Below, in pieces: positions 23,962-30,368 of a stretch of 30,368 nt of DNA. Numbering within the stretch: the first letter of the stretch is position 1; every line of letters begins with the position of its first letter. The position numbers and the translations under genes are program-made. Under the pieces are notes generated by a model. The model was given only the letters and a program-made list of their open reading frames with translations, had not been told where the DNA came from and searched no databases. Where the stretch lies: NCBI GenBank assembly GCA_017461285.1, contig JAFTYS010000042.1:1-30368 (forward strand), read 5' to 3'. Source of the DNA: Bacteroidales bacterium (GTDB lineage Bacteria > Bacteroidota > Bacteroidia > Bacteroidales > UBA932).

Positions 23962-25980
23962 TTATCTGCTTAATTCAAGTACATAAACGCCTCTCGGCTC
24001 TATCTTTACAAGCGATGTAAGGTCAACAGTCTCTCCTGTAACCACATCCTTGCCCTTTGTATTGTCTCCGATGACCTCAGAGAACCTGTGCATGTCGACA
24101 AGCCTCATGGTGTCGCTTCCGTTGAGGATCACGAGCACGGTCTCGTTGCCGTCAGTCCTTGCATAGACATAGCACTTCGTCCTGTTGTCAGGAGTATAGT
24201 GTACAAGCTTTCCTTCCGTCACAGGCTTCGAAGTCCTTCTCCAGTTGAGGAGGGTGCTGGCGAAGTTCCAGCTCTCGTTCTGCTCAGGAGTTCTTCCTGC
24301 AGCTGTAAAGGCCGACTTCTCGTCCTCTGCCCATCCGCCAGGGAAGTCTGCACGCATGTCCCTGTCGTTCTCCAGGCCCATCATGATCTCCGTACCATAG
24401 TATATCTGAGGTATTCCCCTTGTGGTAAGGAGGAAGGCCAGTCCCTGCTTGAACTTCCAGATAGGGTCGCCAGGCTTCATGAATCTGGCGATATCGTGGT
24501 TGTCAAGGAAGGTGAGCACATAGTTCGGATCAGGAATCAGGAAGTCCTGGGTCACGCACTCATACATCTTGAAGAGGCCGGCCTCGGAACCTTCGCTGGT
24601 ATTGCTCTCCTTGAGGATCTCCTTCTGTGTGGTGAAAGTCAGGTCGAAGTCCATGACGGTCTTCAGCTTTGAATCGGCTGCGTTGAATTCAGATCCGCCC
24701 TGCCACCATCCGGCAGCGGAATTGCGCGGATACCATCCTTCACCTACGATATTGAAGTCCGGATACTCTTCATTGATCACCTCGCACCATCTTGCCATGA
24801 AGTCATAGTCCGCATACGGATATGTATCCATTCTGATGCCGTCGATGCGGGAATACTCTATCCACCATACGCTGTTCTGGATGAGGTATGTTCCAAGATG
24901 ACGGTTCTTCTGGTTGAGGTCAGGCATACCGCCGGAGAACCATCCTTCTACCAGGATGTCCTTCTCTGTCTGCGGAGCATGAGGGTCAAGAAGCGCCCAT
25001 TTGTAGTGCGTCGTGGTCACCAGAGCATTCTCGTCGTGGCTGTTCATCCTGATGAGGGCATCCTTCTGCTCCTGTGGAAGAGCCTCGAACTCGGCGATGC
25101 TTGCAGGCATCTGCACCTGCTGCCTGCGGTTGCCGCCGAACTGCCTCTGCTGCTGTTGCTGCCTGCCGCGGTTCGCCTGCTGCTCGAGCATCCTGCGTCC
25201 GGTGTTCACTGCATGGTCATTCTGATTGAACCAGTCTGATGTAGGGACATCGGTTATCCACCAGTGCGAGCTTCCGCTATGGTTGAATATCATGTCCATG
25301 ACCACCTTGATGCCTTTTTCATGTGCCGCATCGATCAGTTCGCAATACTCATCGTTGGATCCCAGACGAGGTTCCACGAGATAGTAGTCAGAGATAGCGT
25401 ATCCGTGCGATGCGTTACCCTTGTTGTACTGGATAGGGTTGAGCCAGATCGCTGTCACACCGAGATCGTCGATATAGTCGAGATGGTCCTTGATACCCTG
25501 GAGGTCACCGCCGTGGCGCCCGCCACCCTGGCGGTTCGCTATGTATCCGTCAAGGTTGTCGTTGTCCGGATTTCCGTTCGCGAAACGGTCAGGCATGATG
25601 AGGTAGAGCACATCCGCAGGGGTGAAGCCCATCGCTCCCGCCTTTACGTTCCTCGGACGAAGCTCGAACTGTTTTGAAGTAACCTTCCTGCCTTCCTTGA
25701 ACTGGAAATTCAAGGTTCCAGGCTGAGCTTCAGGGGCCACGTCAAGATATACGAAGAGATAGTTAGGGTTTTCCACCTTGCATACCTCCTTGAGGGTCAC
25801 GCCGTCATATTTCTCGAGAGAGAATGAGGCGTCAGCGATATTCTCGCCGTAGAACATCACCTGCAGCTCGGTATTCTTCATTCCGGCATACCAGAACGGA
25901 GGATCCATCCTCTGGATCTCGACGGCAGACACCGATGTGCAGCATAGTGCGAGCACTATAAGGGAAAGAAGTTTCTTCAT
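23962..25980 (-). CDS. GH13 neopullulanase/cyclomaltodextrinase-type enzyme with Gln-rich insert, secreted
   Basis: The 672-residue protein has a type I signal peptide (about residues 1-19, ending VSA) and is probably periplasmic. The layout is an Ig-like N-terminal domain (20-110), a GH13 barrel from FTPADVLYLIMPDRFANG and a C-terminal beta domain. Catalytic residues are Asp385 (GIRMDTYPY), Glu414 (NIVGEGWYP) and Asp496 (FLDNHDIA). Compared with its tandem paralogue at 22096 it has an extra segment of roughly 60 residues (about 262-322), of which 266-294 is very rich in Gln, Arg and Gly. The segment lies in the loop after SHWWITDVPTSDW, near the entrance to the active site. The gene follows the lipoprotein amylase gene after 10 bp. 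Confidence 0.94.
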   Translation of the reverse strand: MKKLLSLIVLALCCTSVSAVEIQRMDPPFWYAGMKNTELQVMFYGENIADASFSLEKYDGVTLKEVCKVENPNYLFVYLDVAPEAQPGTLNFQFKEGRKVTSKQFELRPRNVKAGAMGFTPADVLYLIMPDRFANGNPDNDNLDGYIANRQGGGRHGGDLQGIKDHLDYIDDLGVTAIWLNPIQYNKGNASHGYAISDYYLVEPRLGSNDEYCELIDAAHEKGIKVVMDMIFNHSGSSHWWITDVPTSDWFNQNDHAVNTGRRMLEQQANRGRQQQQQRQFGGNRRQQVQMPASIAEFEALPQEQKDALIRMNSHDENALVTTTHYKWALLDPHAPQTEKDILVEGWFSGGMPDLNQKNRHLGTYLIQNSVWWIEYSRIDGIRMDTYPYADYDFMARWCEVINEEYPDFNIVGEGWYPRNSAAGWWQGGSEFNAADSKLKTVMDFDLTFTTQKEILKESNTSEGSEAGLFKMYECVTQDFLIPDPNYVLTFLDNHDIARFMKPGDPIWKFKQGLAFLLTTRGIPQIYYGTEIMMGLENDRDMRADFPGGWAEDEKSAFTAAGRTPEQNESWNFASTLLNWRRTSKPVTEGKLVHYTPDNRTKCYVYARTDGNETVLVILNGSDTMRLVDMHRFSEVIGDNTKGKDVVTGETVDLTSLVKIEPRGVYVLELSR
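25099..25185 (-). other. Gln/Arg/Gly-rich insert in the GH13 enzyme at 23962
   Basis: The segment encodes residues 266-294, with a five-Gln run inside RGRQQQQQRQFGGNRRQQ. At the DNA level Gln is mostly CAG, with one or two CAA breaking the runs. The adjacent paralogue at 22096 has no counterpart. Confidence 0.8.
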
Positions 25981-25990
25981 AGTCTGATGA

Positions 25991-27337
25991 TCATTTAACC
26001 ACGTAGTATTCGAACGGTCTGAGGAGTTCCTCGCCTGCAGGGAGGTTTACAGTTTCTCCGGTCACGAGGTTTGTGCATGCACGTCCCTTCCATGCCTCCG
26101 GAAGAGCGATATGCTGCTGGGTATCCCTCATGTTGATCACAACAAGAATCTTGTCACCTTCGTATACACGCTCGAATACAAGTACATTATTGTCCGGATA
26201 AGGAACCATGCTTCCCTTTCTGAGAGCAGGCTCTGAATTGTATACCTTCATGAGGTCGCAGTATTCCTTGTACATATGAGGATTGGCGTTCCAGTCGACC
26301 TCCACATAGTTGAAGAAGTTGATCTTGCCCGGATATCCTACTTCCTGTGAGCCATAGATAAGGACTCCTCCGTGGATGAATGTGCTGGCTACGAAAGCTG
26401 CCATAGAACCTTCTGGGCTGAAGAACTCCCTGATAGGAGACATCTTCACACATTCGTCATGGTTTGTAGTGAAACGGAGCTTCACCTTTCCTTCAGGAAG
26501 ACCCGCATACTCAAGAGAGTCTGTTGTGAAGAGCGAGCTTACAGGAGCTATTCCGCCACCTCTTCTGCCGCCCTGCTGAGGAGAGTACACTCTTCTGAGT
26601 GCAGAAAGCCAGCCCCATGCATAGTTCATGTCGAAGCCTGCCTCGAAATGGTCCTTTCTCTCGCCTTCTGCGAGCATGAGAAGCTCCTTTCCTTCAATGG
26701 CTCTGAGCTGCTGGAGGCAGTCCACCCAGAATTCATACGGAACGAAGTCTGCAGCATCGCAGCGGAATCCGTCCACGCCGATCTCCTCTACCCAGAACTT
26801 CATGTCATCGATCATGGCCTGACACATATGTGGATTGCTGAAATCAAGATCAGCCACGTCTTCCCAGCCTGTTCCCGGAGGGCATATGATCTCGCCTGCT
26901 TCGTTATGGGTATACCATTCAGGATTGTCATAGATCCACTTACTGTCCCATGATGTATGGTTGGCAACCCAGTCCACGATCACGATCATACCCCTCTTGT
27001 GGCTTTCGGCTACGAGAGACTTGAAGTCAGCCAATGTACCGAATTCAGGGTTCACTGATCTGTAGTCCTTGATTGAATATGGAGAGTTCACGCTCTTGAT
27101 CTTACCGATCTCGTAGATAGGCATGAACCAGATCGTGTTGACGCCCATTGTCTTGATCGAATCGAGGTGGGCAGCTACCGCATTGAACGAATTCTGCGGA
27201 GCGAAGTTTCTAGGATTGACCTGATACATGACTACATCTTCCGGAGCCGGAATCTGCAGGTCACAAGCCTTATCTGCAGTGGCGCCGCATGCGACAGCCA
27301 GCAATGCAATCGTAATGATGGAAATGAGATTTTTCAT
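25991..27337 (-). CDS. GH13 alpha-amylase, lipoprotein
   Basis: The 448-residue protein has a lipoprotein signal ending LLAVAC (Cys17). The GH13 motifs are DWVANHTS (122-129), nucleophile Asp194 in GFRCDAADF, acid/base Glu224 in MLAEGE and Asp294 in TNHDEC. It aligns along its length with the amylase at 11253-12593, so the two ends of the locus carry paralogous lipoprotein amylases. A Gln/Gly/Arg-rich segment (252-266) lies after YAWGWLSALRRVY; the paralogue has an ordinary sequence there. It is the first enzyme gene of the leftward operon, 18 bp after the response regulator stop. It probably acts at the outer membrane; whether it faces the surface or the periplasm is not clear. Confidence 0.93.
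   Translation of the reverse strand: MKNLISIITIALLAVACGATADKACDLQIPAPEDVVMYQVNPRNFAPQNSFNAVAAHLDSIKTMGVNTIWFMPIYEIGKIKSVNSPYSIKDYRSVNPEFGTLADFKSLVAESHKRGMIVIVDWVANHTSWDSKWIYDNPEWYTHNEAGEIICPPGTGWEDVADLDFSNPHMCQAMIDDMKFWVEEIGVDGFRCDAADFVPYEFWVDCLQQLRAIEGKELLMLAEGERKDHFEAGFDMNYAWGWLSALRRVYSPQQGGRRGGGIAPVSSLFTTDSLEYAGLPEGKVKLRFTTNHDECVKMSPIREFFSPEGSMAAFVASTFIHGGVLIYGSQEVGYPGKINFFNYVEVDWNANPHMYKEYCDLMKVYNSEPALRKGSMVPYPDNNVLVFERVYEGDKILVVINMRDTQQHIALPEAWKGRACTNLVTGETVNLPAGEELLRPFEYYVVK
26540..26584 (-). other. Gln/Gly/Arg-rich segment in the GH13 enzyme at 25991
   Basis: The segment encodes SPQQGGRRGGGIAPV (residues 252-266), in the loop before the catalytic TNHDEC. The paralogous amylase at 11253 has FKGNSGSASIFDAFS at the equivalent place. 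Confidence 0.7.
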
Positions 27338-27355
27338 AATATGTTTTTCTGTTGA

Positions 27356-28126
27356 TTATGCAAGCCAAGCCAGGAAATCATCGACTCTCGCTCTGGAAAC
27401 GGTCATTTCGCACTTAGGTTCGAAATCGGTGACTACCTTGAGTCTTCCTCCCTTGATCTTGGAAACTCCCCTTATCTCCGAAAGGGCTATGATGCAGTTC
27501 CTTGAGATCCTGAAGAACTCGAAGACATCTATCTGATTGATTATCTCATCCAGTGAGAAGTTGATAATATATTGTACCCCATCCTTGGTAACTATGTATG
27601 AGGCGTTGTCTTCCGTGTAGAAATATGCTATGTCGGACGTAGGCACAAGGACGAAATTATCACCTAGCTTGATGATGAACCTCTTCTTTACCTTGCCGCT
27701 GGCACTGACCGGGCTGTTTGTCATGTACTGGCTGAACGTTGAGAGAAGTCCGGCAGAACTCACGACGTTCATGTTCTTCCTGCATCGCTCTACAGAGCGG
27801 CACAGAGCCTGAGGGTCTATAGGCTTGAGCAGATAGTCTATGCATCCGACCTTGAAGGCCTCGACGGCATATTTGTTATATGCGGTGACAAGCACCACAT
27901 TTGAAGTTACGTTTATGTGTCTGAAGATATCGAAGCAGTTGCCGTCCTGAAGCTCTACATCCATAAAGATCAGATCAGGGACAGGTTCATCAGAACGGAA
28001 GTAATCCAAGGTATCCTTGACTGTACGCGTCGTTCCTACTACTTCAATATCAGGGTAGCATGCGTTAAGCATCCTTATCAGAGACATCTGGGAGACTCTT
28101 TCATCTTCAACTATCAGGACTTTCAT
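27356..28126 (-). CDS. LytTR-family response regulator
   Basis: The 256-residue protein has an N-terminal receiver domain with the acidic pair Glu7-Asp8, phospho-acceptor Asp56 (IFMDVELQD), Thr81 and Lys101 (LLKPID). A linker (about 118-145) leads to a C-terminal LytTR DNA-binding domain (about 150-256), recognised by YFYTEDNASYIVTKDG and FFRISRNCIIAL. LytTR regulators bind direct repeats near promoters. The start overlaps the kinase stop by 4 bp (ATGA), as is common for such pairs. Lying in front of eight enzyme genes with gaps of 18 bp or less, it is the best candidate for the regulator of this operon. Confidence 0.95.
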   Translation of the reverse strand: MKVLIVEDERVSQMSLIRMLNACYPDIEVVGTTRTVKDTLDYFRSDEPVPDLIFMDVELQDGNCFDIFRHINVTSNVVLVTAYNKYAVEAFKVGCIDYLLKPIDPQALCRSVERCRKNMNVVSSAGLLSTFSQYMTNSPVSASGKVKKRFIIKLGDNFVLVPTSDIAYFYTEDNASYIVTKDGVQYIINFSLDEIINQIDVFEFFRISRNCIIALSEIRGVSKIKGGRLKVVTDFEPKCEMTVSRARVDDFLAWLA

Positions 28127-29274
28127 ATATGTAAGTTTATTATCGGCAGTTTCACTACAAATTCTTCGTCACTCGAGTCCACCTTAAGTCCTTTTGGACT
28201 CACATCGTCATACATCTGTCTGATATATTTCAAGCCAAGATGGGTGGAAGGCTCGCATGAATTCTTTTCAATGCGGTTGTTCCTTACGACAATGTGGGTC
28301 GAGGTGTTGGAAATACTGACCATCAACGGGGTCTCGGATGTGCCCCCATTGTGCTTCAGGGCGTTTTCTATCAGCATCTGTATCGAGCTTGGCACCACCA
28401 GGGTGGACATTATGTTATCGTCTATATTGACATCCACATTGAAAGATGACTCGAACCTGACCTTCATCAGGTCGATATACTTGTTCACAAAGTCCATCTC
28501 TTCGCGCAAAGGGACAAGCTTTTCATCTTCGTTGTCGATCAGATAGCGGTAAAGGTATGCAAGCTTATATACAAAATCAGAAGCCTGATCTGTCTGACGG
28601 TCACATATCAGACTGTTCAGTATATTAAGGTTATTGAACATGAAATGTGGCTTTACCTGCTGCTGGAGGCGTATATAGCTGTATTGAGCCAGCTTGGTCT
28701 GTTCTTTCGCTTCCTGTGCAAGCTTGGCCTCCTTTATTGCATTGGTAGCCAGATAAAGCATGGCAAAGCAGCAGAAGCTGTAGTCAATTATGATGTTCAG
28801 GGTCATATGGCTGCCGTACATGTTTTTGTTCGCCACTATGATAAGCGTCAGCCTCGCGATGATGATGACCGTAAACACCAGCATGAGCCAGTAGCTGCTG
28901 ATCTCCTTTCTGTCACGGAAGCACCCTTTCTTCGACGCCAATGACACTATACCCGACACGATACCGCCGACCATGAGGGTTGTGATGAATGTCGTGAGTC
29001 CGCCCCTGAGATAGGTATTGGAGAAAAGTATCTTAAGTATCTTTCCGATATAAGTGCTGAGATAGAATCCGCCGAAATTGACTATGATAAGGATAATTAT
29101 CATAGTGTTGACACTGGTTCTCCTGACCTGGCACAACGCCACTGCCATCAGCATAGTGAGGGTTGTAAGGGTCAGATGGTCGGACAGTCCCAGCAATCGC
29201 GAAAGGATGGCCATGACCGCATGCAAAAGGGAGAACGACAATATGATCGTCAGTTCCTTTCCTGGTTTTTTCAT
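28123..29274 (-). CDS. LytS-like membrane sensor histidine kinase
   Basis: The 383-residue protein has five or six predicted membrane segments in its first 180 residues (for example TMIIILIIVNFGGFYL and LMLVFTVIIIARLTLIIV). A short coiled-coil-like stretch follows (about 180-205), then the His_kinase domain with phospho-acceptor His210 in QVKPHFMFNNLNILNSL. The ATPase domain has Asn304 in SIQMLIENALKHN. No separate extracellular sensor domain is visible, so a signal would be sensed within or near the membrane or through a partner. It starts 47 bp after the hairpin that ends the susD gene and is coupled to the response regulator. Confidence 0.94.
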   Translation of the reverse strand: MKKPGKELTIILSFSLLHAVMAILSRLLGLSDHLTLTTLTMLMAVALCQVRRTSVNTMIIILIIVNFGGFYLSTYIGKILKILFSNTYLRGGLTTFITTLMVGGIVSGIVSLASKKGCFRDRKEISSYWLMLVFTVIIIARLTLIIVANKNMYGSHMTLNIIIDYSFCCFAMLYLATNAIKEAKLAQEAKEQTKLAQYSYIRLQQQVKPHFMFNNLNILNSLICDRQTDQASDFVYKLAYLYRYLIDNEDEKLVPLREEMDFVNKYIDLMKVRFESSFNVDVNIDDNIMSTLVVPSSIQMLIENALKHNGGTSETPLMVSISNTSTHIVVRNNRIEKNSCEPSTHLGLKYIRQMYDDVSPKGLKVDSSDEEFVVKLPIINLHI

Positions 29275-29300
29275 ATGAACCGATGTCTATATTTAAAGAA

Positions 29301-29326
29301 GGTGGAGGATTTTGACCTCCTCCACC
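29301..29326 (-). terminator. Hairpin between susD and the two-component genes
   Basis: On the minus strand, GGTGGAGGA and TCCTCCACC form a perfect 9-bp stem with an 8-base loop, 12 bp after the susD stop. It is followed by TTCTTTAAATATAG, a weak U-rich tail. It is likely a partial terminator or a processing/stability element. I see no good promoter between it and the kinase start, so readthrough may supply the downstream operon. Confidence 0.65.
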
Positions 29327-29338
29327 ATTCCTTTTAAA

Positions 29339-30368
29339 TTATTCAGCTGCTGTTCCGTAAGCTGGATTCTGTGTCAGACCTGGGTTAGCGGCCAATGCTC
29401 TGTCTGGAACCGGGAACCACTCGTATTTGCGGTCACGCTTTGCAGGGAGGTCATATCCGACCTCAGTTGCACGTCCGAAGAACCACCACTGTCCCTGTGT
29501 GAACTTGTCGAAACGACGGAGGTCTGTACGGCGACGGTGTCCCTCGTCGAAGAACTCGATTCCCCACTCGCTGAGCATTCTGTCCTCGTCAAATGCGCTG
29601 TCAAAGCCTCTAGGAGCCTGATCCTGTGCACCTGTAAGTGACCTGCCGTCAACTGTAGAACCGTTTGTCCAGTCGTTTGCAGAGAAATATCTCTTACGTA
29701 CCTGGTTCACCCATGACTTAGCCTCGTTATTGTTTCCTTCACGGAGGAGACACTCGGCATAAGTGTAATATACTTCGGCAAGACGGAATTCAACCACGTC
29801 AGGATCACAGAAGTTATAAGGTGAATCGATATGATAGTATGGATACTTGGCTGCGCGGATACCTGAGTTAGTCTCGCCCCAACGTGGATTCTCGACTACC
29901 TGGAGAGGATGCTCGCCCTTGCCCTGGAAGTTACCCACCTGGTCAACGTATACAAGCGGCTGTCCGTCGCGGTCTGCATCTGCAAACTGGAGGTCACCCT
30001 TACCGAAGTCAGAGTACATCACGCCCTTCATGAAGTGGCCGCCCCAGTTTCCTGTCGCATCGTTGTAAGGTGCAACGAGACGGATGTCACGAGGGTCATA
30101 TCGCTCCATAACCGCACCGAGCTTGTCGTTGTAAGGTGCGTCGAGGAAGCATACTGCGAGTTCCTTGTCATACATATCCTTCACTACGCTTGCCACACCG
30201 TGTGCATCGAATGATACGCACTGGTTATAGAAGTTGCTTGAGTTGTCGAATGAAGGGGTCACGCAGCAGCAGTTCCATCCTGCATGCTCTTCCTTTGTGT
30301 TGAAGTATGCTGTGAACACGTAGCTCATGAACGGACCGTTACGCATGTTGGTCGACCTCTTGTTATAA
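29339..30368 (-). CDS. SusD/RagB-family outer-membrane glycan-binding lipoprotein (5' part outside window)
   Basis: About 342 C-terminal residues are present; the frame stays open to the right edge. Family features are the TPR-like helix EFRLAEVYYTYAECLLREG with NEAKSWVNQVRKR, the conserved segment EWGIEFFDEGHRRRTDLRRF, and the typical C-terminal PVPDRALAANPGLTQNP. SusD proteins cap the SusC TonB-dependent channel and bind the glycan. The signal peptide and lipobox would lie in the missing 5' part, and a susC gene is expected further right. The protein is longer and more divergent than starch SusD in places, so I do not infer glycan specificity from it. It ends at a hairpin, then the two-component genes follow on the same strand. 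Confidence 0.93.
   Translation of the reverse strand, partial: YNKRSTNMRNGPFMSYVFTAYFNTKEEHAGWNCCCVTPSFDNSSNFYNQCVSFDAHGVASVVKDMYDKELAVCFLDAPYNDKLGAVMERYDPRDIRLVAPYNDATGNWGGHFMKGVMYSDFGKGDLQFADADRDGQPLVYVDQVGNFQGKGEHPLQVVENPRWGETNSGIRAAKYPYYHIDSPYNFCDPDVVEFRLAEVYYTYAECLLREGNNNEAKSWVNQVRKRYFSANDWTNGSTVDGRSLTGAQDQAPRGFDSAFDEDRMLSEWGIEFFDEGHRRRTDLRRFDKFTQGQWWFFGRATEVGYDLPAKRDRKYEWFPVPDRALAANPGLTQNPAYGTAAE

Noticed and set aside
25099..25185. CAG-type microsatellite as the explanation of the Gln-rich insert
   Set aside because: The CAG runs are short and interrupted by CAA, AGG and GGC codons, so this is a low-complexity protein segment rather than a simple trinucleotide repeat. Origin by slippage is still possible.
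22096..25980. Possible frameshift or assembly duplication of one GH13 gene
   Set aside because: The two proteins align in order but differ throughout in sequence, signal peptide and loop content, so they are real paralogues and both frames are intact.

Overview
The window comes from a member of the Bacteroidetes, most likely a gut-type Bacteroidales. The evidence is a SusD-family lipoprotein, starch-utilisation (Sus-like) gene content, several exported enzymes with lipobox cysteines, a Bacteroidetes-type murA, and promoter-like boxes that fit the TAnnTTTG -7 element of this phylum. Base composition is close to 50% GC throughout. I do not assign a genus.

Bases 1-9200 are housekeeping and core-type genes. 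A truncated lptB and dnaX run leftward. Three tightly packed rightward genes follow: a secreted protein of unknown function, an M16 zinc peptidase and an O-methyltransferase. These meet a leftward trio tail to tail, with overlapping stop codons. The trio is a MoxR-type AAA ATPase, a VWA-domain protein whose N-terminal metallopeptidase-like segment lacks the zinc motif, and a small protein I do not recognise. A leftward murA with Asp in place of the usual active-site Cys closes this part.

Bases 9428-30368 are a polysaccharide utilisation locus aimed at alpha-glucans. On the right, the 3' part of a susD gene ends at a hairpin. It is followed, all leftward and with gaps of 18 bp or less, by a LytS-like membrane histidine kinase, a LytTR response regulator, a lipoprotein alpha-amylase, two neopullulanase/cyclomaltodextrinase-type GH13 enzymes, a DUF1680 (GH127-type) lipoprotein, an alkaline phosphatase, a GH31 alpha-glucosidase, a third neopullulanase-type GH13 and a beta-helix glycosidase (GH28/GH49 type). 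On the left, a convergent two-gene unit encodes a lipoprotein with four CBM26-like starch-binding modules (a SusE/SusF counterpart) and a lipoprotein alpha-amylase (a SusG-like role). The units meet at a strong hairpin terminator.

A working model, by inference: surface lipoproteins bind and cut starch-like glucan, the SusC/D pair imports the oligosaccharides, periplasmic GH13 and GH31 enzymes finish them, and the in-operon two-component system controls expression. The DUF1680 enzyme, the beta-helix enzyme and the phosphatase suggest that the natural substrate is more complex than plain starch.

The most unusual signal is a set of Gln/Arg/Gly-rich loop segments in six exported enzymes of four unrelated folds within the one leftward operon. 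Where paralogues exist in this same window they lack the segments. I found no tRNA, rRNA, CRISPR array, insertion sequence or phage gene, and there is no stretch over 300 bases without a gene.
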